Source: Streptomyces abyssalis
GTDB taxonomy: Bacteria > Actinomycetota > Actinomycetes > Streptomycetales > Streptomycetaceae
DNA length: 64,000 bases
Reading direction: 5' to 3'
Assembly (NCBI RefSeq): GCF_001751365.1
Contig: NZ_LJGT01000038.1
Span: forward strand, 721,540-785,539
Each line of letters starts with the position of its first letter. Position 1 is the stretch's first letter. The notes beneath the pieces were generated by a model. It was not told where the DNA came from and did no database searches. It saw only the letters and a program-made list of their open reading frames with translations. Below, in pieces: positions 48,603 to 57,090 of this stretch. Both the position numbers and the translations under genes were made by a program.

Positions 48603-50064
48603 CAAGCTCCACCCCAAAGCCGCTCCGTAAGTTGTTCGGCGGTCCGGGAGGGTCGGGTGTGGCTTTAAAGCCGCTTGCCTTCGGTGGCTCCGGTGGAGTG
48701 GCCGCCCGGCTCTCCGGGACGCCTGCCTGCTGATTGAGATGTGCGAACCGGTCGCTGCTTACGGAGCTGACAGCGGGTGTTCCTCGGACCGACACCACGT
48801 CGCCGAGCCGAGGAGACGCTCATGGCAAAGCAGTTGACCCAGATCTGGGTCGGCATTGATGCCGGCAAGGCCCACCACTGGATGACCGCGGTCGACGACG
48901 CCGGTGCCGCAGTGTGGAACCAGAAAGTCCCCAACGACGAGAGTGCGATCCTCGACGCCCTCGGCAGCGTCCTTGCCCTTGCCGATCACGTGCACTGGGC
49001 CATCGACATTGCCGGCACTGCCTCCGCGCTTCTGCTGGCGCTGCTTGCATCCCACTGCCAGGAGGCCGTCTACGTGCCTGGTCGGACAGTCAACCGCATG
49101 TCCGGCGCCTATCCAGGTGAGGCCAAGACCGATGCCCGCGACGCCTATGTCATCGCAGAAACCGCCCGTGTCCGACGGGACTTCACCAGCATCGGTGTCA
49201 GCGCTCAACTGGCCGCCGACCTTGCCCTCCTCACTGCACACCGGTCCGACCTGATCACCGACCGGGTCCGCATGGTCAACCGGCTCCGCGACGTGCTCAC
49301 CGGGATCTTCCCCGCACTGGAGGCTGCCTTCGACTACTCCGACCACAAAGGTGCCCTCACCCTGCTCACCGGCTACCAGACTCCGACGGCCATCCGCCGC
49401 CGCGGCCTCACTCGTCTTACGACGTGGCTGACCCGCCGGAACGTGCGCAATCCTGCAACCGTCGCGCACACCGCCGTCCAGGCCGCAGATGCTCAACACA
49501 CCACGTTGCCCGGCCAGCAGGTCGCCGCGGACATCGTGGCCGACATCGCCCAGCAGATCCTCGACCTCGATGAACGCCTCAATCGCATCGACAAGCAGAT
49601 CCGCTGCACCTTTCGCAGCCACCCTCAGGCTGCCGTCATCGAATCGCTGCCCGGCATGGGACCCATCCTCGGCGCCGAGTTCATCGTGGCTGCCGGGGAC
49701 CTGACCTCTTACGCGAACGAAGGCCACCTCGCCTCCGCGGCCGGCCTGGTCCCCGTCCCCCGCGACTCCGGACGCCGCACCGGCAACCTGCACCGGCCCC
49801 AGCGCTACAGCCGACGCCTTCGCCGCGTCTTCTACCTCTCAGCCCAGACCAGCATCATCCGCGAAGGGCCCAACCGCGACTACTACCTCAAGAAACGAGC
49901 CGAGGGCGCACAGCACGTCCAAGCCGTCATCGCTCTCGCCCGCCGACGAGTCGCAGTCCTCTGGGCACTCCTACGCGACAACCGGCCCTTCACTGCGATG
50001 CCACCACAAGCGGCTGCGACAGCTTGACTCGCTCATTGAGACTCCGCCGACCGTGAAAGTAACC
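48603..50064 (+). mobile_element. IS110-family element (ends not resolved)
   Basis: An intact IS110-type transposase gene (48822-50027) with about 220 bases of non-coding DNA upstream and under 40 downstream. IS110-group elements lack inverted repeats, so ends cannot be set without an empty site. A long 5' non-coding part is where the family encodes its bridge RNA; this region has several GC-rich complementary segments (e.g. GTGGCTTTAAAGCC near 48658-48671). Confidence 0.6.
48822..50027 (+). CDS. IS110-family transposase (DEDD recombinase)
   Basis: A 401-residue bridge-RNA-type recombinase. The N-terminal DEDD RuvC-like domain shows Asp13 in WVGIDAGKAHH, Asp62 in AIDIAG, and Asp104/Asp107 in KTDARDAYV. 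The C-terminal Tnp domain has GMGPILGAEF and the catalytic-serine region PRDSGRRTG (Ser316). ATG at 48822 with GAGGAG upstream; the frame extends to 48777 but the ribosome site supports 48822. Intact. Confidence 0.9.
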   Translation: MAKQLTQIWVGIDAGKAHHWMTAVDDAGAAVWNQKVPNDESAILDALGSVLALADHVHWAIDIAGTASALLLALLASHCQEAVYVPGRTVNRMSGAYPGEAKTDARDAYVIAETARVRRDFTSIGVSAQLAADLALLTAHRSDLITDRVRMVNRLRDVLTGIFPALEAAFDYSDHKGALTLLTGYQTPTAIRRRGLTRLTTWLTRRNVRNPATVAHTAVQAADAQHTTLPGQQVAADIVADIAQQILDLDERLNRIDKQIRCTFRSHPQAAVIESLPGMGPILGAEFIVAAGDLTSYANEGHLASAAGLVPVPRDSGRRTGNLHRPQRYSRRLRRVFYLSAQTSIIREGPNRDYYLKKRAEGAQHVQAVIALARRRVAVLWALLRDNRPFTAMPPQAAATA

Positions 50065-51546
50065 TCAGGCAGATTGACGACTCAAGTCGAGAGCTTCTTT
50101 GAAGCCGGGATGGATACGAAATACTTCTGACGCCGCATTGAATCGAGCTCTCGGGTCACGGTACCGCCAAACATACTCGGAACCACCTCCCCGACCACCG
50201 GGCTTAAGGTAGCCAACGACTGAGAATTCAAAGAGTTGACTCAGCGCAACGATTGGCTCCACCTGGGCGTTCAGCGACCTCCTAAGCCAAGCCCCCTCGA
50301 AGGCGACTAGAGAGAATTGCAGCGATCCGATCTCTTTGAGCACTTCCATGTATTCCTTGTACTGAGGTACATGTTTAGCGATTTCGTCATCCAGCTCACT
50401 GAGAAGGTAATCAGAATACTCTGGGCGCGCTTCGTGAACGGCCGTATTGTCGAACTGCGTGTCCCCCAATTCGCTTGAAGACTTATACTGATTCAAGACC
50501 TCGTTGCAAAACTGGATCACATCGCGGGGCCTCAGGAATGTGCGGTCACAGATGTGCTGATACTTATTCTGTCGACTTGGCATTTCCTTAGACTCGTCGA
50601 ACACGTCCTCCCAAGTGACCCTAGGAGTCCTTTCGTCTCCCAGCGCCTTGCTGAAACGGCTCTCCATGAGCCCTTTGAGTGTCAGCCCACTACCGTACTT
50701 ATCCCACTGCACCCGTTCCATGAAATTCCGTGTAATTTTATTCTTGTCCTCGAATTGCAAGTCTTGATAGATGTCGTCTCGCAGGAAAACAACGACGTTG
50801 AGTTTCTTCCCCATGTCTCGGGCTGCAACAAACAGGTCTCGGGCTGCGAGAATGAGACCGATTAGACGCTGAGCATATGGTTCGTTGCTCTTGACAAATT
50901 CCAGGTCCAACTGGTCGAAGCAGATGTAGTAGGAGTTGTCCGGATTAAGGGAGTTCAGTACGTGCTCTTGCACTGCACGGTTCACCTCCTGAATGTGAGG
51001 GGGCAACTCCTTCACGCGAACACGCTCACCTGAGAATTCGATAAATGGCATTTTGAGTACGCTCTTTAGGCGCAGCTCCCTGCTCGGACTGAAGAGTTGA
51101 CGGATATCAGGGTCGCGTGATCCATAAGAATCGACCACGAAATCCTCGAGAGCCGTGATGGAGTCGAAGGATTGATCGCTCCACGGTTGGCTCTGATCGT
51201 TATTGAGTAGGATTTTTGCCAATCCCATCAGAATGAGGAATTTCCAGCTGTGGAAGTACCGACGCTCCTCCGGGACTCCGGTTTGCCCTTGCAGGTCATG
51301 ATGATGCCAAGGGTAGTCATTAAAAGAATGGCCGTAAGCGAACTCGTGTGGATCTCGCTCAGTCAAGAAACGCTTATAGATGGCAGTCTTCCCCGATCCT
51401 TTCCTTCCAAGGATGAGAAATTTCCTGTTCTCCTTGGCGGAGATATAGGCCGGGTGGTCTTGGAAGCATTCACGGAGAAGGGAATCCGCGTCAGCATCGG
51501 TGGCGCCAAAATCTTCTACGTCGCGCAGGTTCAGCATGATGTTCAC
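50065..51546 (-). CDS. Orphan P-loop ATPase (Sll1717-like), cargo of the integrated element
   Basis: A 493-residue NTPase. Walker A is GRKGSGKT (47-54), Walker B-like ICFDQLDLEF (208-217), and the sensor-type LRDDIY lies about 45 residues later. The rest is helical with no known nuclease, protease or membrane domain. The base composition is visibly less GC-rich than all neighbours and uses A/T-ending codons freely, so it was acquired. It resembles the Sll1717-type ATPases of variable regions; a defence-type role is possible but not shown. The start MNIMLNL offers ATGs at 51546 and 51537. Confidence 0.75.
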   Translation of the reverse strand: MNIMLNLRDVEDFGATDADADSLLRECFQDHPAYISAKENRKFLILGRKGSGKTAIYKRFLTERDPHEFAYGHSFNDYPWHHHDLQGQTGVPEERRYFHSWKFLILMGLAKILLNNDQSQPWSDQSFDSITALEDFVVDSYGSRDPDIRQLFSPSRELRLKSVLKMPFIEFSGERVRVKELPPHIQEVNRAVQEHVLNSLNPDNSYYICFDQLDLEFVKSNEPYAQRLIGLILAARDLFVAARDMGKKLNVVVFLRDDIYQDLQFEDKNKITRNFMERVQWDKYGSGLTLKGLMESRFSKALGDERTPRVTWEDVFDESKEMPSRQNKYQHICDRTFLRPRDVIQFCNEVLNQYKSSSELGDTQFDNTAVHEARPEYSDYLLSELDDEIAKHVPQYKEYMEVLKEIGSLQFSLVAFEGAWLRRSLNAQVEPIVALSQLFEFSVVGYLKPGGRGGGSEYVWRYRDPRARFNAASEVFRIHPGFKEALDLSRQSA

Positions 51547-51921
51547 CCCGTCATTTGAGCTAGCTTACGGCAGTGCTCTTACCGTACTGCTGAGACGCGG
51601 AGTGTCGATCGGTATCGGCCAATTTCGTTGGCTCGTGGGGCAGCCGAGTCCAGTCAGACCGTTGAGTTGGTCGATTGCCGTACGAGCATGGCGGAGGGTG
51701 GAAAGACGGAGTCAGCGCCGACCCACAGGAGCGGCCAGCGTGGGCTACTTCGCTTCAGGGATGGCGGCCATGATCCCAGGCCTCGTGATCCGCTGGTCCC
51801 TTGCACCAGGGTGACCCGTCGTGACGCCAGTCGTGACGCCAACGAGGTTGGACGTCGGCGGTCGAGGCGGATGTCAGCGCACCATCGACCTGGGCGTAGC
51901 GGGGCCCCGCCTATCCCCTCC
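51547..51921. other. Right end of element, non-coding
   Basis: About 375 bases between the ATPase start and attR with no supported gene. It holds the ATPase promoter region and the second TGACGCCAG-type repeat block at 51820-51844. Confidence 0.5.
51820..51844. repeat. TGACGCCAG-type repeat pair, right end of element
   Basis: CGTGACGCCAGTCGTGACGCCAACG: two TGACGCCA units 12 bases apart, matching the block at 48206-48230 in 21 of 25 positions and in the same orientation, about 80 bases from attR. Possible integrase arm-type sites. Confidence 0.5.
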
Positions 51922-51969
51922 TCCGCCTGAAAAGCGGAAGGTCGCCGGTTCGACCCCGGCCCCAGCCAC
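51922..51969 (+). other. attR: duplicate of the tRNA-Phe 3' half
   Basis: Identical over 48 bases to 46785-46832. It lacks the 5' half of tRNA-Phe, so it is not a functional tRNA gene. The following 34 bases match the DNA after the real tRNA with two mismatches, up to the terminator arm. Confidence 0.9.
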
Positions 51970-52006
51970 TGTCGCTGAACAGCGAAAAGCCCCCGTCGAG
52001 TCAGGC

Positions 52007-53311
52007 GAATTCGAGGGGTCGTTGCAACACAAGTGATCAACTGGCTGTTGCCAGGAGCTTAGCGAGGCGCTCGGCTGGGGTTTCCCAGCCGAGCGTTTTG
52101 CGTGGGCGGCTGTTGAGTTCGGCTGCGACGGCGTCCAGGTGGTCTCGGGTGTGGACGGACAGGTCTGTTCCTTTCGGGAAGTACTGTCGCAGCAGGCCGT
52201 TGGTGTTCTCGTTCGAGCCGCGCTGCCAGGGGCTGCCGGGGTTACAGAAGTAGACGGGGATGTCGGTGGCGATGGTGAATGCCTGGTGGGCGGCCATCTC
52301 CGAGCCCTGGTCCCAGGTCAGAGACTTCCGCAGGTGCGGCGGCAGGTCCTTCACGGTCTCGGCCAGCGCGTCTCGGGTGTTGCCCGCGCTGTGACCGGCC
52401 GGCAGGTGGACGAGCAGGACGTAGCGGGTGGCTCGCTCCACGAGGGTGCCGATCGAGGACTTGTGATCCTTGCCGATGATGAGGTCGCCCTCCCAGTGGC
52501 CGGGAACGGCCCGGTCGGCGGCCTCAGCGGGACGATCGCTGATCATCACCATGTTCGGGATGCTGCGGGGCTGGCGCTTGTAGGACTGTCGGTGGGGCCG
52601 GCGCCGTGCGCGACCGGTTCGCAGGGCTCGGGTCAGCTCGCGGCGGAGTTCTCCGCGGCCCTGGACGTAGAGGGCCTGGTAGATGGTCTCGTGCGTCACG
52701 TGCATCTCCGGCCGGTCGGGAAAGCGTGCACGCAGAGCGTGGCAGATCTGTTCCGGGCTCCATCGCAGCGTGAGGTGGTCCTGGATGAAGTCACGCAGCT
52801 GCGAGTTCTGCCCGATCTTGCCGGGCTTGGGACGCGGGCGCCGCTGTTCGGCTCGGCGATGGGCGGCATGCGGGCGGTAGACCCAGCAAGACGCGTCCCC
52901 GCGTAACGGCATGCCGTTACGGCGTACTTCTCGACTGATCGTGGACGGGCTGCGGTCCAGCTCGGTGGCAATCTGCCGGATCGAGGCGTTCTCCCTCAAC
53001 CGGTCGGCTATGTGGATGCGGTCCTTCTCCTGGAGGTAGCGCGAGGAGCCGGAAGCCGAAGCCTCGACATGGATCGGAGGCTTCGGCTTCCCTGTAGGCG
53101 GCGCATGCCAGCCGTTGCGCCATCTCTTGCCGGTCCGCAAGTTGATGCCGACGATCCGGCAGGCCTCTCTGCTGCTGTAGCCCTGCTCCATGAGCCGGAA
53201 GTATGCCGCCCGCTCACGCGTCAGACGGCGCCCCTTCTGATGCCGGTCCGCCCGGATCTCGAAGTCCATCGCACCCCTTGAACTGGGGTGTTGCAACGAC
53301 CACTAGAACTC
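52007..53311 (-). mobile_element. IS30-family insertion sequence, copy 2 (inverted)
   Basis: About 1305 bases, same length as copy 1 and opposite orientation. It interrupts the hairpin downstream of attR: arms AAAGCCCCCG (before) and CGGGGGCTTT (after 53311) flank it. The left boundary is 38 bases past attR, just as copy 1 is 38 bases past attL. It lies outside the att-bounded element. Confidence 0.85.
52037..53269 (-). CDS. IS30-family transposase, copy 2
   Basis: A 410-residue DDE transposase identical in translation to copy 1 (46913-48145), with the same HTH and WEGDLIIGK / TWDQGSEM / NENTNG catalytic motifs. Perfect identity indicates recent transposition or gene conversion between the copies. 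Because the copies are inverted, recombination between them would flip the 48176-52006 segment. Confidence 0.92.
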   Translation of the reverse strand: MDFEIRADRHQKGRRLTRERAAYFRLMEQGYSSREACRIVGINLRTGKRWRNGWHAPPTGKPKPPIHVEASASGSSRYLQEKDRIHIADRLRENASIRQIATELDRSPSTISREVRRNGMPLRGDASCWVYRPHAAHRRAEQRRPRPKPGKIGQNSQLRDFIQDHLTLRWSPEQICHALRARFPDRPEMHVTHETIYQALYVQGRGELRRELTRALRTGRARRRPHRQSYKRQPRSIPNMVMISDRPAEAADRAVPGHWEGDLIIGKDHKSSIGTLVERATRYVLLVHLPAGHSAGNTRDALAETVKDLPPHLRKSLTWDQGSEMAAHQAFTIATDIPVYFCNPGSPWQRGSNENTNGLLRQYFPKGTDLSVHTRDHLDAVAAELNSRPRKTLGWETPAERLAKLLATAS

Positions 53312-53404
53312 AAGTCGTCTCGGCGGGGGCTTTCGCGTGCCTGCGACGGCAGTGGGCCGCGGGTTCGGTCGACAGTGACGACCCTGCGCTGTGGCCGGTG
53401 GTCC

Positions 53405-53659
53405 TCAGTCGCGCCAGTAGTTGTTGGCCGCAGCGATCGTCTGGAACTCCACGGCCACGACGCGCGTCGCTTCGATGAGGCTGTCAGGGGAGGTGGCGTA
53501 GTTGGGGCGCCCCCCGGCGAGTACGTCGAGGTCCGGCTGGATGTTGTGCACGGTGTGCCGTGCGATCGTCAGCGCCAGGGCTCGCCCCTCCTCCGCTGTC
53601 TTGGTGATCAGCGTGCCGCCCGGGATGAGGACCATGCCTTCCTCAGGTACTCGATTCAT
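53405..53659 (-). CDS. Hypothetical 84-residue protein
   Basis: A small frame with ordinary composition, MNRVPEEGMVLIPGGTLIT then ARHTVHNIQPDLDVL and ATRVVAVEFQTIAA. No family is recognised and no membrane segment is present. Uses host-like codons. It is transcribed toward the IS30 element, about 95 bases away. An interior ATG (MVLIPGG) could be the real start. Confidence 0.5.
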   Translation of the reverse strand: MNRVPEEGMVLIPGGTLITKTAEEGRALALTIARHTVHNIQPDLDVLAGGRPNYATSPDSLIEATRVVAVEFQTIAAANNYWRD

Positions 53660-53873
53660 GGATCACATGATCGTCGACACAGGATCGGCCTTGTGAACTG
53701 ACACTCCGCCTTGCCCAGGGACGGGTACTCAGGCAGGTCCTGGACCTCGGCGTCGCCGTCGCGTGGACGACCGGGGCGACCGGGGCGAGCACGGCCGAAC
53801 TCCTCGGCTGCTTCCCCGTGCCCCTCGCGTGTCCCGTCCGCTGGAACGTGGCGGCCACTTGGAGACGGCCGGC

Positions 53874-54713
53874 TCAGCCGTGCCAGACGGCGCGGATCCG
53901 TTCGGCATGCGCGGCCGCCTGGCGCCGCCCCGACCGGGCCGCGCCGGGAACGCGGGACGGGTCCATGGCGTTGCGGCCGAAGGCACGACGCGCCTCGCGG
54001 TCCGGAACGACCAGCGCGGTCCGTACGCCGTGCGCCGCCAGGGAGGCGACCTGGCCGGCGGCGCCGGGAGCGGCCCCGGGCGCCTTGGGAACGGGGGCCA
54101 GCACGACCGCCCGGGAGCAGTCGTGCACCAGGTCGGCGTTGGTCGTCGAGCGGACGCCTCCGTCCACCCAGCGCCCCTCCCCGATCGTGACGGGCGGGAA
54201 CAGGGGAGGCAGCGCACAACTCGCGGCCGTCGCCCGCAGCAGGTCGACCCCGCTGCCGGCGCTGAAGCCGGCTGTCGCACCGGTGAGAGCGTCGACCGCG
54301 AACAGCCGCAGGGGCCGCTCCGGCCACGCCCGGCCCGGCAGTTGGCGTCCGATCGCATCGAGGAGTTCGCTCTCCGGTACGTCGCGCACCGCCAGCGCCA
54401 GCCTGCTCAGCCGCTTGAGCACGGTCCCCGGATCACGTGAACCGAGGGCGGCCCACAGGTACTTGACGGTCATGGCGAAGGTGACGGCCGGCTCCAGGAT
54501 GGTGCGCTCCTGGCTGATCTGTTCCGCGTACAGGTCCGCCGGCGCTGCCCCCGCGGCCAGTTCCACGGCGAGCAGCGAGCCGGCCGACGTACCTGCGAGC
54601 AGGTGGGCGCCGCTGAGATCCACACCGGCTTCTGCCAGCCCTGCCAGCAGACCGGCCTGCCACGCGTACGCGGTCAGTCCTCCCCCGCCGAGCACCAGTG
54701 CCGTGTCCGCCAC
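53874..54713 (-). CDS. Patatin-like phospholipase
   Basis: A 279-residue acyl hydrolase. The oxyanion-hole motif LVLGGGGLTAYAWQAG is near the N-terminus, the nucleophile Ser43 is in GTSAG, and the catalytic Asp lies in WVDGGVRS. It probably cleaves membrane lipids. A GTG at 54713 with GGAAGGG six bases upstream is chosen over frame extensions reaching 55481, which cross the divergent regulator gene. The promoter region holds a palindrome next to its start, and a TetR-family gene is divergent. Confidence 0.82.
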   Translation of the reverse strand: MADTALVLGGGGLTAYAWQAGLLAGLAEAGVDLSGAHLLAGTSAGSLLAVELAAGAAPADLYAEQISQERTILEPAVTFAMTVKYLWAALGSRDPGTVLKRLSRLALAVRDVPESELLDAIGRQLPGRAWPERPLRLFAVDALTGATAGFSAGSGVDLLRATAASCALPPLFPPVTIGEGRWVDGGVRSTTNADLVHDCSRAVVLAPVPKAPGAAPGAAGQVASLAAHGVRTALVVPDREARRAFGRNAMDPSRVPGAARSGRRQAAAHAERIRAVWHG

Positions 54714-54729
54714 GCCCACCCTTCCCGCT

Positions 54730-54751
54730 AAACGAGGACTACTCCCCGTTT
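54730..54751. promoter_or_regulatory. TetR-type operator candidate
   Basis: AAACGAGGA (54730-54738) and TCCCCGTTT (54743-54751) form 9-base arms with one mismatch around CTAC. It lies in the 141-base divergent region between the patatin gene and the TetR gene, 17 bases upstream of the patatin start. Confidence 0.6.
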
Positions 54752-54854
54752 CCGTCGGGGACGCTAACATCCCAACCGGGGAACAGTCCACGCTTCCGTA
54801 CGGTCCGAAGACCCGGGGGCGGCAGAGGACCGTCTGCTGCAGAAAGGGGGACCC

Positions 54855-55502
54855 GTGACGCTGCGGCGCGACGCCCGGCGCAATCGCGATGCGCTGCTCT
54901 CGGCCGCGCGGGAGGTGTTCGCCGCGCTGGGGCTCGACGCTCCGCTCGACGAGATCGCCCGCCGCGCGGGGGTGGGCAACGCGACGCTGTACCGGCACTT
55001 CCCCAACCGGGCCGCGCTGGTCGAGGCCGTATTCCACGAGCTGCTGACCGGGACCCGGCGCAGGGGTGAAGAGGCGCGGGCCGAGCCCGACGCGTGGACC
55101 GGGCTGACTCGCTATCTGGACGGGATATTCGAGGGCCTGGCTGCCGACCGGGGCGCCAACGACCTGATGACCACGGGCCTGGAGGGCGTCCCCTCGCTCG
55201 ACGCACTGCACGCCCACAATCTGGAGACGGTCGGGATGCTTCTCTCCCGCGGCCAGGAGCAGGGCACCGTGCGGGACGACGTCGTCGCCGAGGACCTGCT
55301 CCTCGCCCTCGCCGCGCTCGGCCGGGTGGTACCGGCCTGCGCCGAGGCCGCCCCCGGCGCCTGGCGCCGCTTTCTCGCTCTCTTTCTCGACGGCCTTCGC
55401 GCCGAGGCGGGGCGGCCCCTGCCCGGGCCGCCCCTCAGCCTCGACCAACTCGGCCGCGTACTCCACGACTTGGGCCCCCACAGGACGAGGGCCTCGCGCT
55501 GA
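54855..55502 (+). CDS. TetR/AcrR-family repressor
   Basis: A 215-residue regulator. The N-terminal HTH (LLSAAREVFAALGLDAPLDEIARRAGVGNATLYRHFPNR-type pattern, about 14-52) is classical TetR, with a helical ligand domain behind. GTG start at 54855 after AAAGGGGG. Divergent to the patatin-like phospholipase and probably controls it through the palindrome at 54730-54751. The ligand is unknown. Confidence 0.85.
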   Translation: MTLRRDARRNRDALLSAAREVFAALGLDAPLDEIARRAGVGNATLYRHFPNRAALVEAVFHELLTGTRRRGEEARAEPDAWTGLTRYLDGIFEGLAADRGANDLMTTGLEGVPSLDALHAHNLETVGMLLSRGQEQGTVRDDVVAEDLLLALAALGRVVPACAEAAPGAWRRFLALFLDGLRAEAGRPLPGPPLSLDQLGRVLHDLGPHRTRASR

Positions 55503-55569
55503 GGACAGGCGCCGCGGTGGCGGCGCCTGCCCTGCCCGGCAACGGCTCGGGTTCCGAACCGGTGGAGGA

Positions 55570-57090
55570 TCAGTAGGGCGCGTACAGACCCGTCCCGTTC
55601 TCGTTGGCGAAGGAGCCGCCGAAGCCGGCCCCCGCGGCCGGGGTGCCGAGGTCGACGGGGTTGAAGGCGAGCGAACCGGCCGACGTGAGGCCGGCCGAGG
55701 TGCCGCGCAGCGACCAGACGGCGCCCGTCCCGTTCTCCTCCGGTGCGGAGACGGCGAGTTCGGCCTTGGCGTCCTTGGTGACGTCGAGCAGGCGCACCGC
55801 GCCGCCGAAGCGGTCGCCGGCCTCGGCCACGCCCGGGATCCCCGCGGTGTCCTGGTGGAAGGCCTGGGCGCCGGTGCCGCTGAGTCCGCCGGAGCGGCCC
55901 TTGAGCAGGACCACGGCGCCCGCCGCCGACTTGTTGCCGATGGCTTCGAAGGGCACGCCGGCGGCGAGGTCCGCGTAGCCGTCGCCGTTGACGTCGCCCG
56001 CGTCGAGCCGCGCGCCGAACTGGTCGCCCTTCTCGCTGGTGCCCGGGACGCCCGCGCTGTTCTGGGTGATCGTCCTGGTGCGGGTGGCGCTGGGCCCGTC
56101 GGCAGTGCCGTAGTAGACCTTCACGGTGCCGGGGTCGTACGGCAGTTCCTCGGTGATGTCGCCCGGGACCGTGCGGGTGGCCAGGTCGCCCTTGCCGTCC
56201 TTGTCGAAGTCGCCGACGACGGCGGTGGCCGCGGACTTGAGCTGCTTCGGCTCCGTCGAGAGTCCGGAGGCGGTGCCCTGCCAGAACCGGCCGCCCTCGG
56301 CGTGGTTCTGGTACGCGTAGAAGGTGGCCAGGTCGTCGACGCCGTCGCCCGTCATGTCGCCCGCCGCGACGGTGTGGATGTCGTTGTCGGTGGTGAACAT
56401 GTCGATCTGCTGCTCGTCCGCCGCCTCGCCGCCGCGGGTGAACGGGCCGGAGAGCACCGAGCGCGTCTCCCAGTCGTCGCCGTGCTGCATGAAGAGATCG
56501 GCGTTGCCGTCGCCGTCGAAGTCCCCGGCCGCCATGTTGGCCCCGGCCTGCCAGTAGGGCTCGGCAGGGGCCTCGATGGTCGCCGAGCCCTGCCCGCTGA
56601 TCCCGCCTCCGCGGCCCCAGAGCACGGTCACCGTGCCGTAGCCGGACGTGCCGACCTGCTCGCCGGAGGACCACACCGCGAGGTCGGTGAGGCCGTCGCC
56701 GTCGAGGTCGCGGGCGACCACCTTGGCTCCGAAGCGGTCGTCGGTCTCGGCCACGCCCGGGACGCCCGCGGTGTTCTGGTCGATGTACGTGCTGGACGCC
56801 GTCCGCAGCCCGGAGGCCGAGCCGTAGGTGACCACGACGTAACCGGCCCTGGCCTGGCCGCCGACCGTGGCACCGGACGCGGTGGTCGCCACGTCCTGGA
56901 AGCCGTCTCCGTCGAAGTCCTCCCGCACGGAAGCCGATTGGGCCGCCGCCCCCTTCGCGGCCCCCGCCTGCCCCGACTGGGCCGCCGAGCCCGGCTGGGC
57001 CGGCTCCGCACGGCCGGCCGCGGACGCCGTGCCTCCCGCAAGAACGACGGCCAGGCCGGCCGCGGCGGCGCACAGTGTGCGAACGCGCAT
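55570..57090 (-). CDS. Secreted FG-GAP/VCBS repeat protein
   Basis: A 506-residue exported protein. Signal peptide at about 1-25 (ending ASAAG). It contains around seven beta-propeller-type repeats with Ca-binding DFDGDG-like loops (DFDGDGFQD, DLDGDGLTD, DFDGDGNAD, DVNGDGYAD). The last ~40 residues show FNPVDLGTPAAG without a loop. FG-GAP proteins form integrin-like propellers outside the cell. No enzymatic domain. Divergent to the sphingomyelinase. Confidence 0.85.
   Translation of the reverse strand: MRVRTLCAAAAGLAVVLAGGTASAAGRAEPAQPGSAAQSGQAGAAKGAAAQSASVREDFDGDGFQDVATTASGATVGGQARAGYVVVTYGSASGLRTASSTYIDQNTAGVPGVAETDDRFGAKVVARDLDGDGLTDLAVWSSGEQVGTSGYGTVTVLWGRGGGISGQGSATIEAPAEPYWQAGANMAAGDFDGDGNADLFMQHGDDWETRSVLSGPFTRGGEAADEQQIDMFTTDNDIHTVAAGDMTGDGVDDLATFYAYQNHAEGGRFWQGTASGLSTEPKQLKSAATAVVGDFDKDGKGDLATRTVPGDITEELPYDPGTVKVYYGTADGPSATRTRTITQNSAGVPGTSEKGDQFGARLDAGDVNGDGYADLAAGVPFEAIGNKSAAGAVVLLKGRSGGLSGTGAQAFHQDTAGIPGVAEAGDRFGGAVRLLDVTKDAKAELAVSAPEENGTGAVWSLRGTSAGLTSAGSLAFNPVDLGTPAAGAGFGGSFANENGTGLYAPY

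Larger units (their letters stand above)
46785..51969. mobile_element. Remnant integrative element at tRNA-Phe
   Basis: Bounded by 48-base direct repeats (attL 46785-46832, attR 51922-51969). Contents: an IS30 copy, the C-terminal tail of a tyrosine integrase, a 105-base stem-loop region, an IS110 element and a lower-GC P-loop ATPase gene. No replication, excision or transfer genes remain, and the integrase is broken, so the element is probably immobile by its own means. Confidence 0.8.

Noticed and set aside
51922..51969. A second tRNA-Phe gene
   Set aside because: Only the 3' half is present; acceptor 5' arm and D arm are missing, so it is an att copy.
48176..52006. Claim that the segment between the IS30 copies has already been inverted
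   Set aside because: Reversing it would also give perfect hairpins, but only because both flanks are copies of the same palindrome. The att repeats are in direct orientation as expected for an uninverted element.
46871..53311. Target-site duplications flanking the IS30 copies
   Set aside because: Flanking bases (CTT/GCC at copy 1, GGC/AAG at copy 2) do not give matching short repeats, so no duplication can be claimed.
53874..55481. 535-codon minus-strand frame for the patatin gene
   Set aside because: The extension beyond 54713 runs antisense through the TetR gene; the ribosome site and GGGG motif position support the GTG at 54713.
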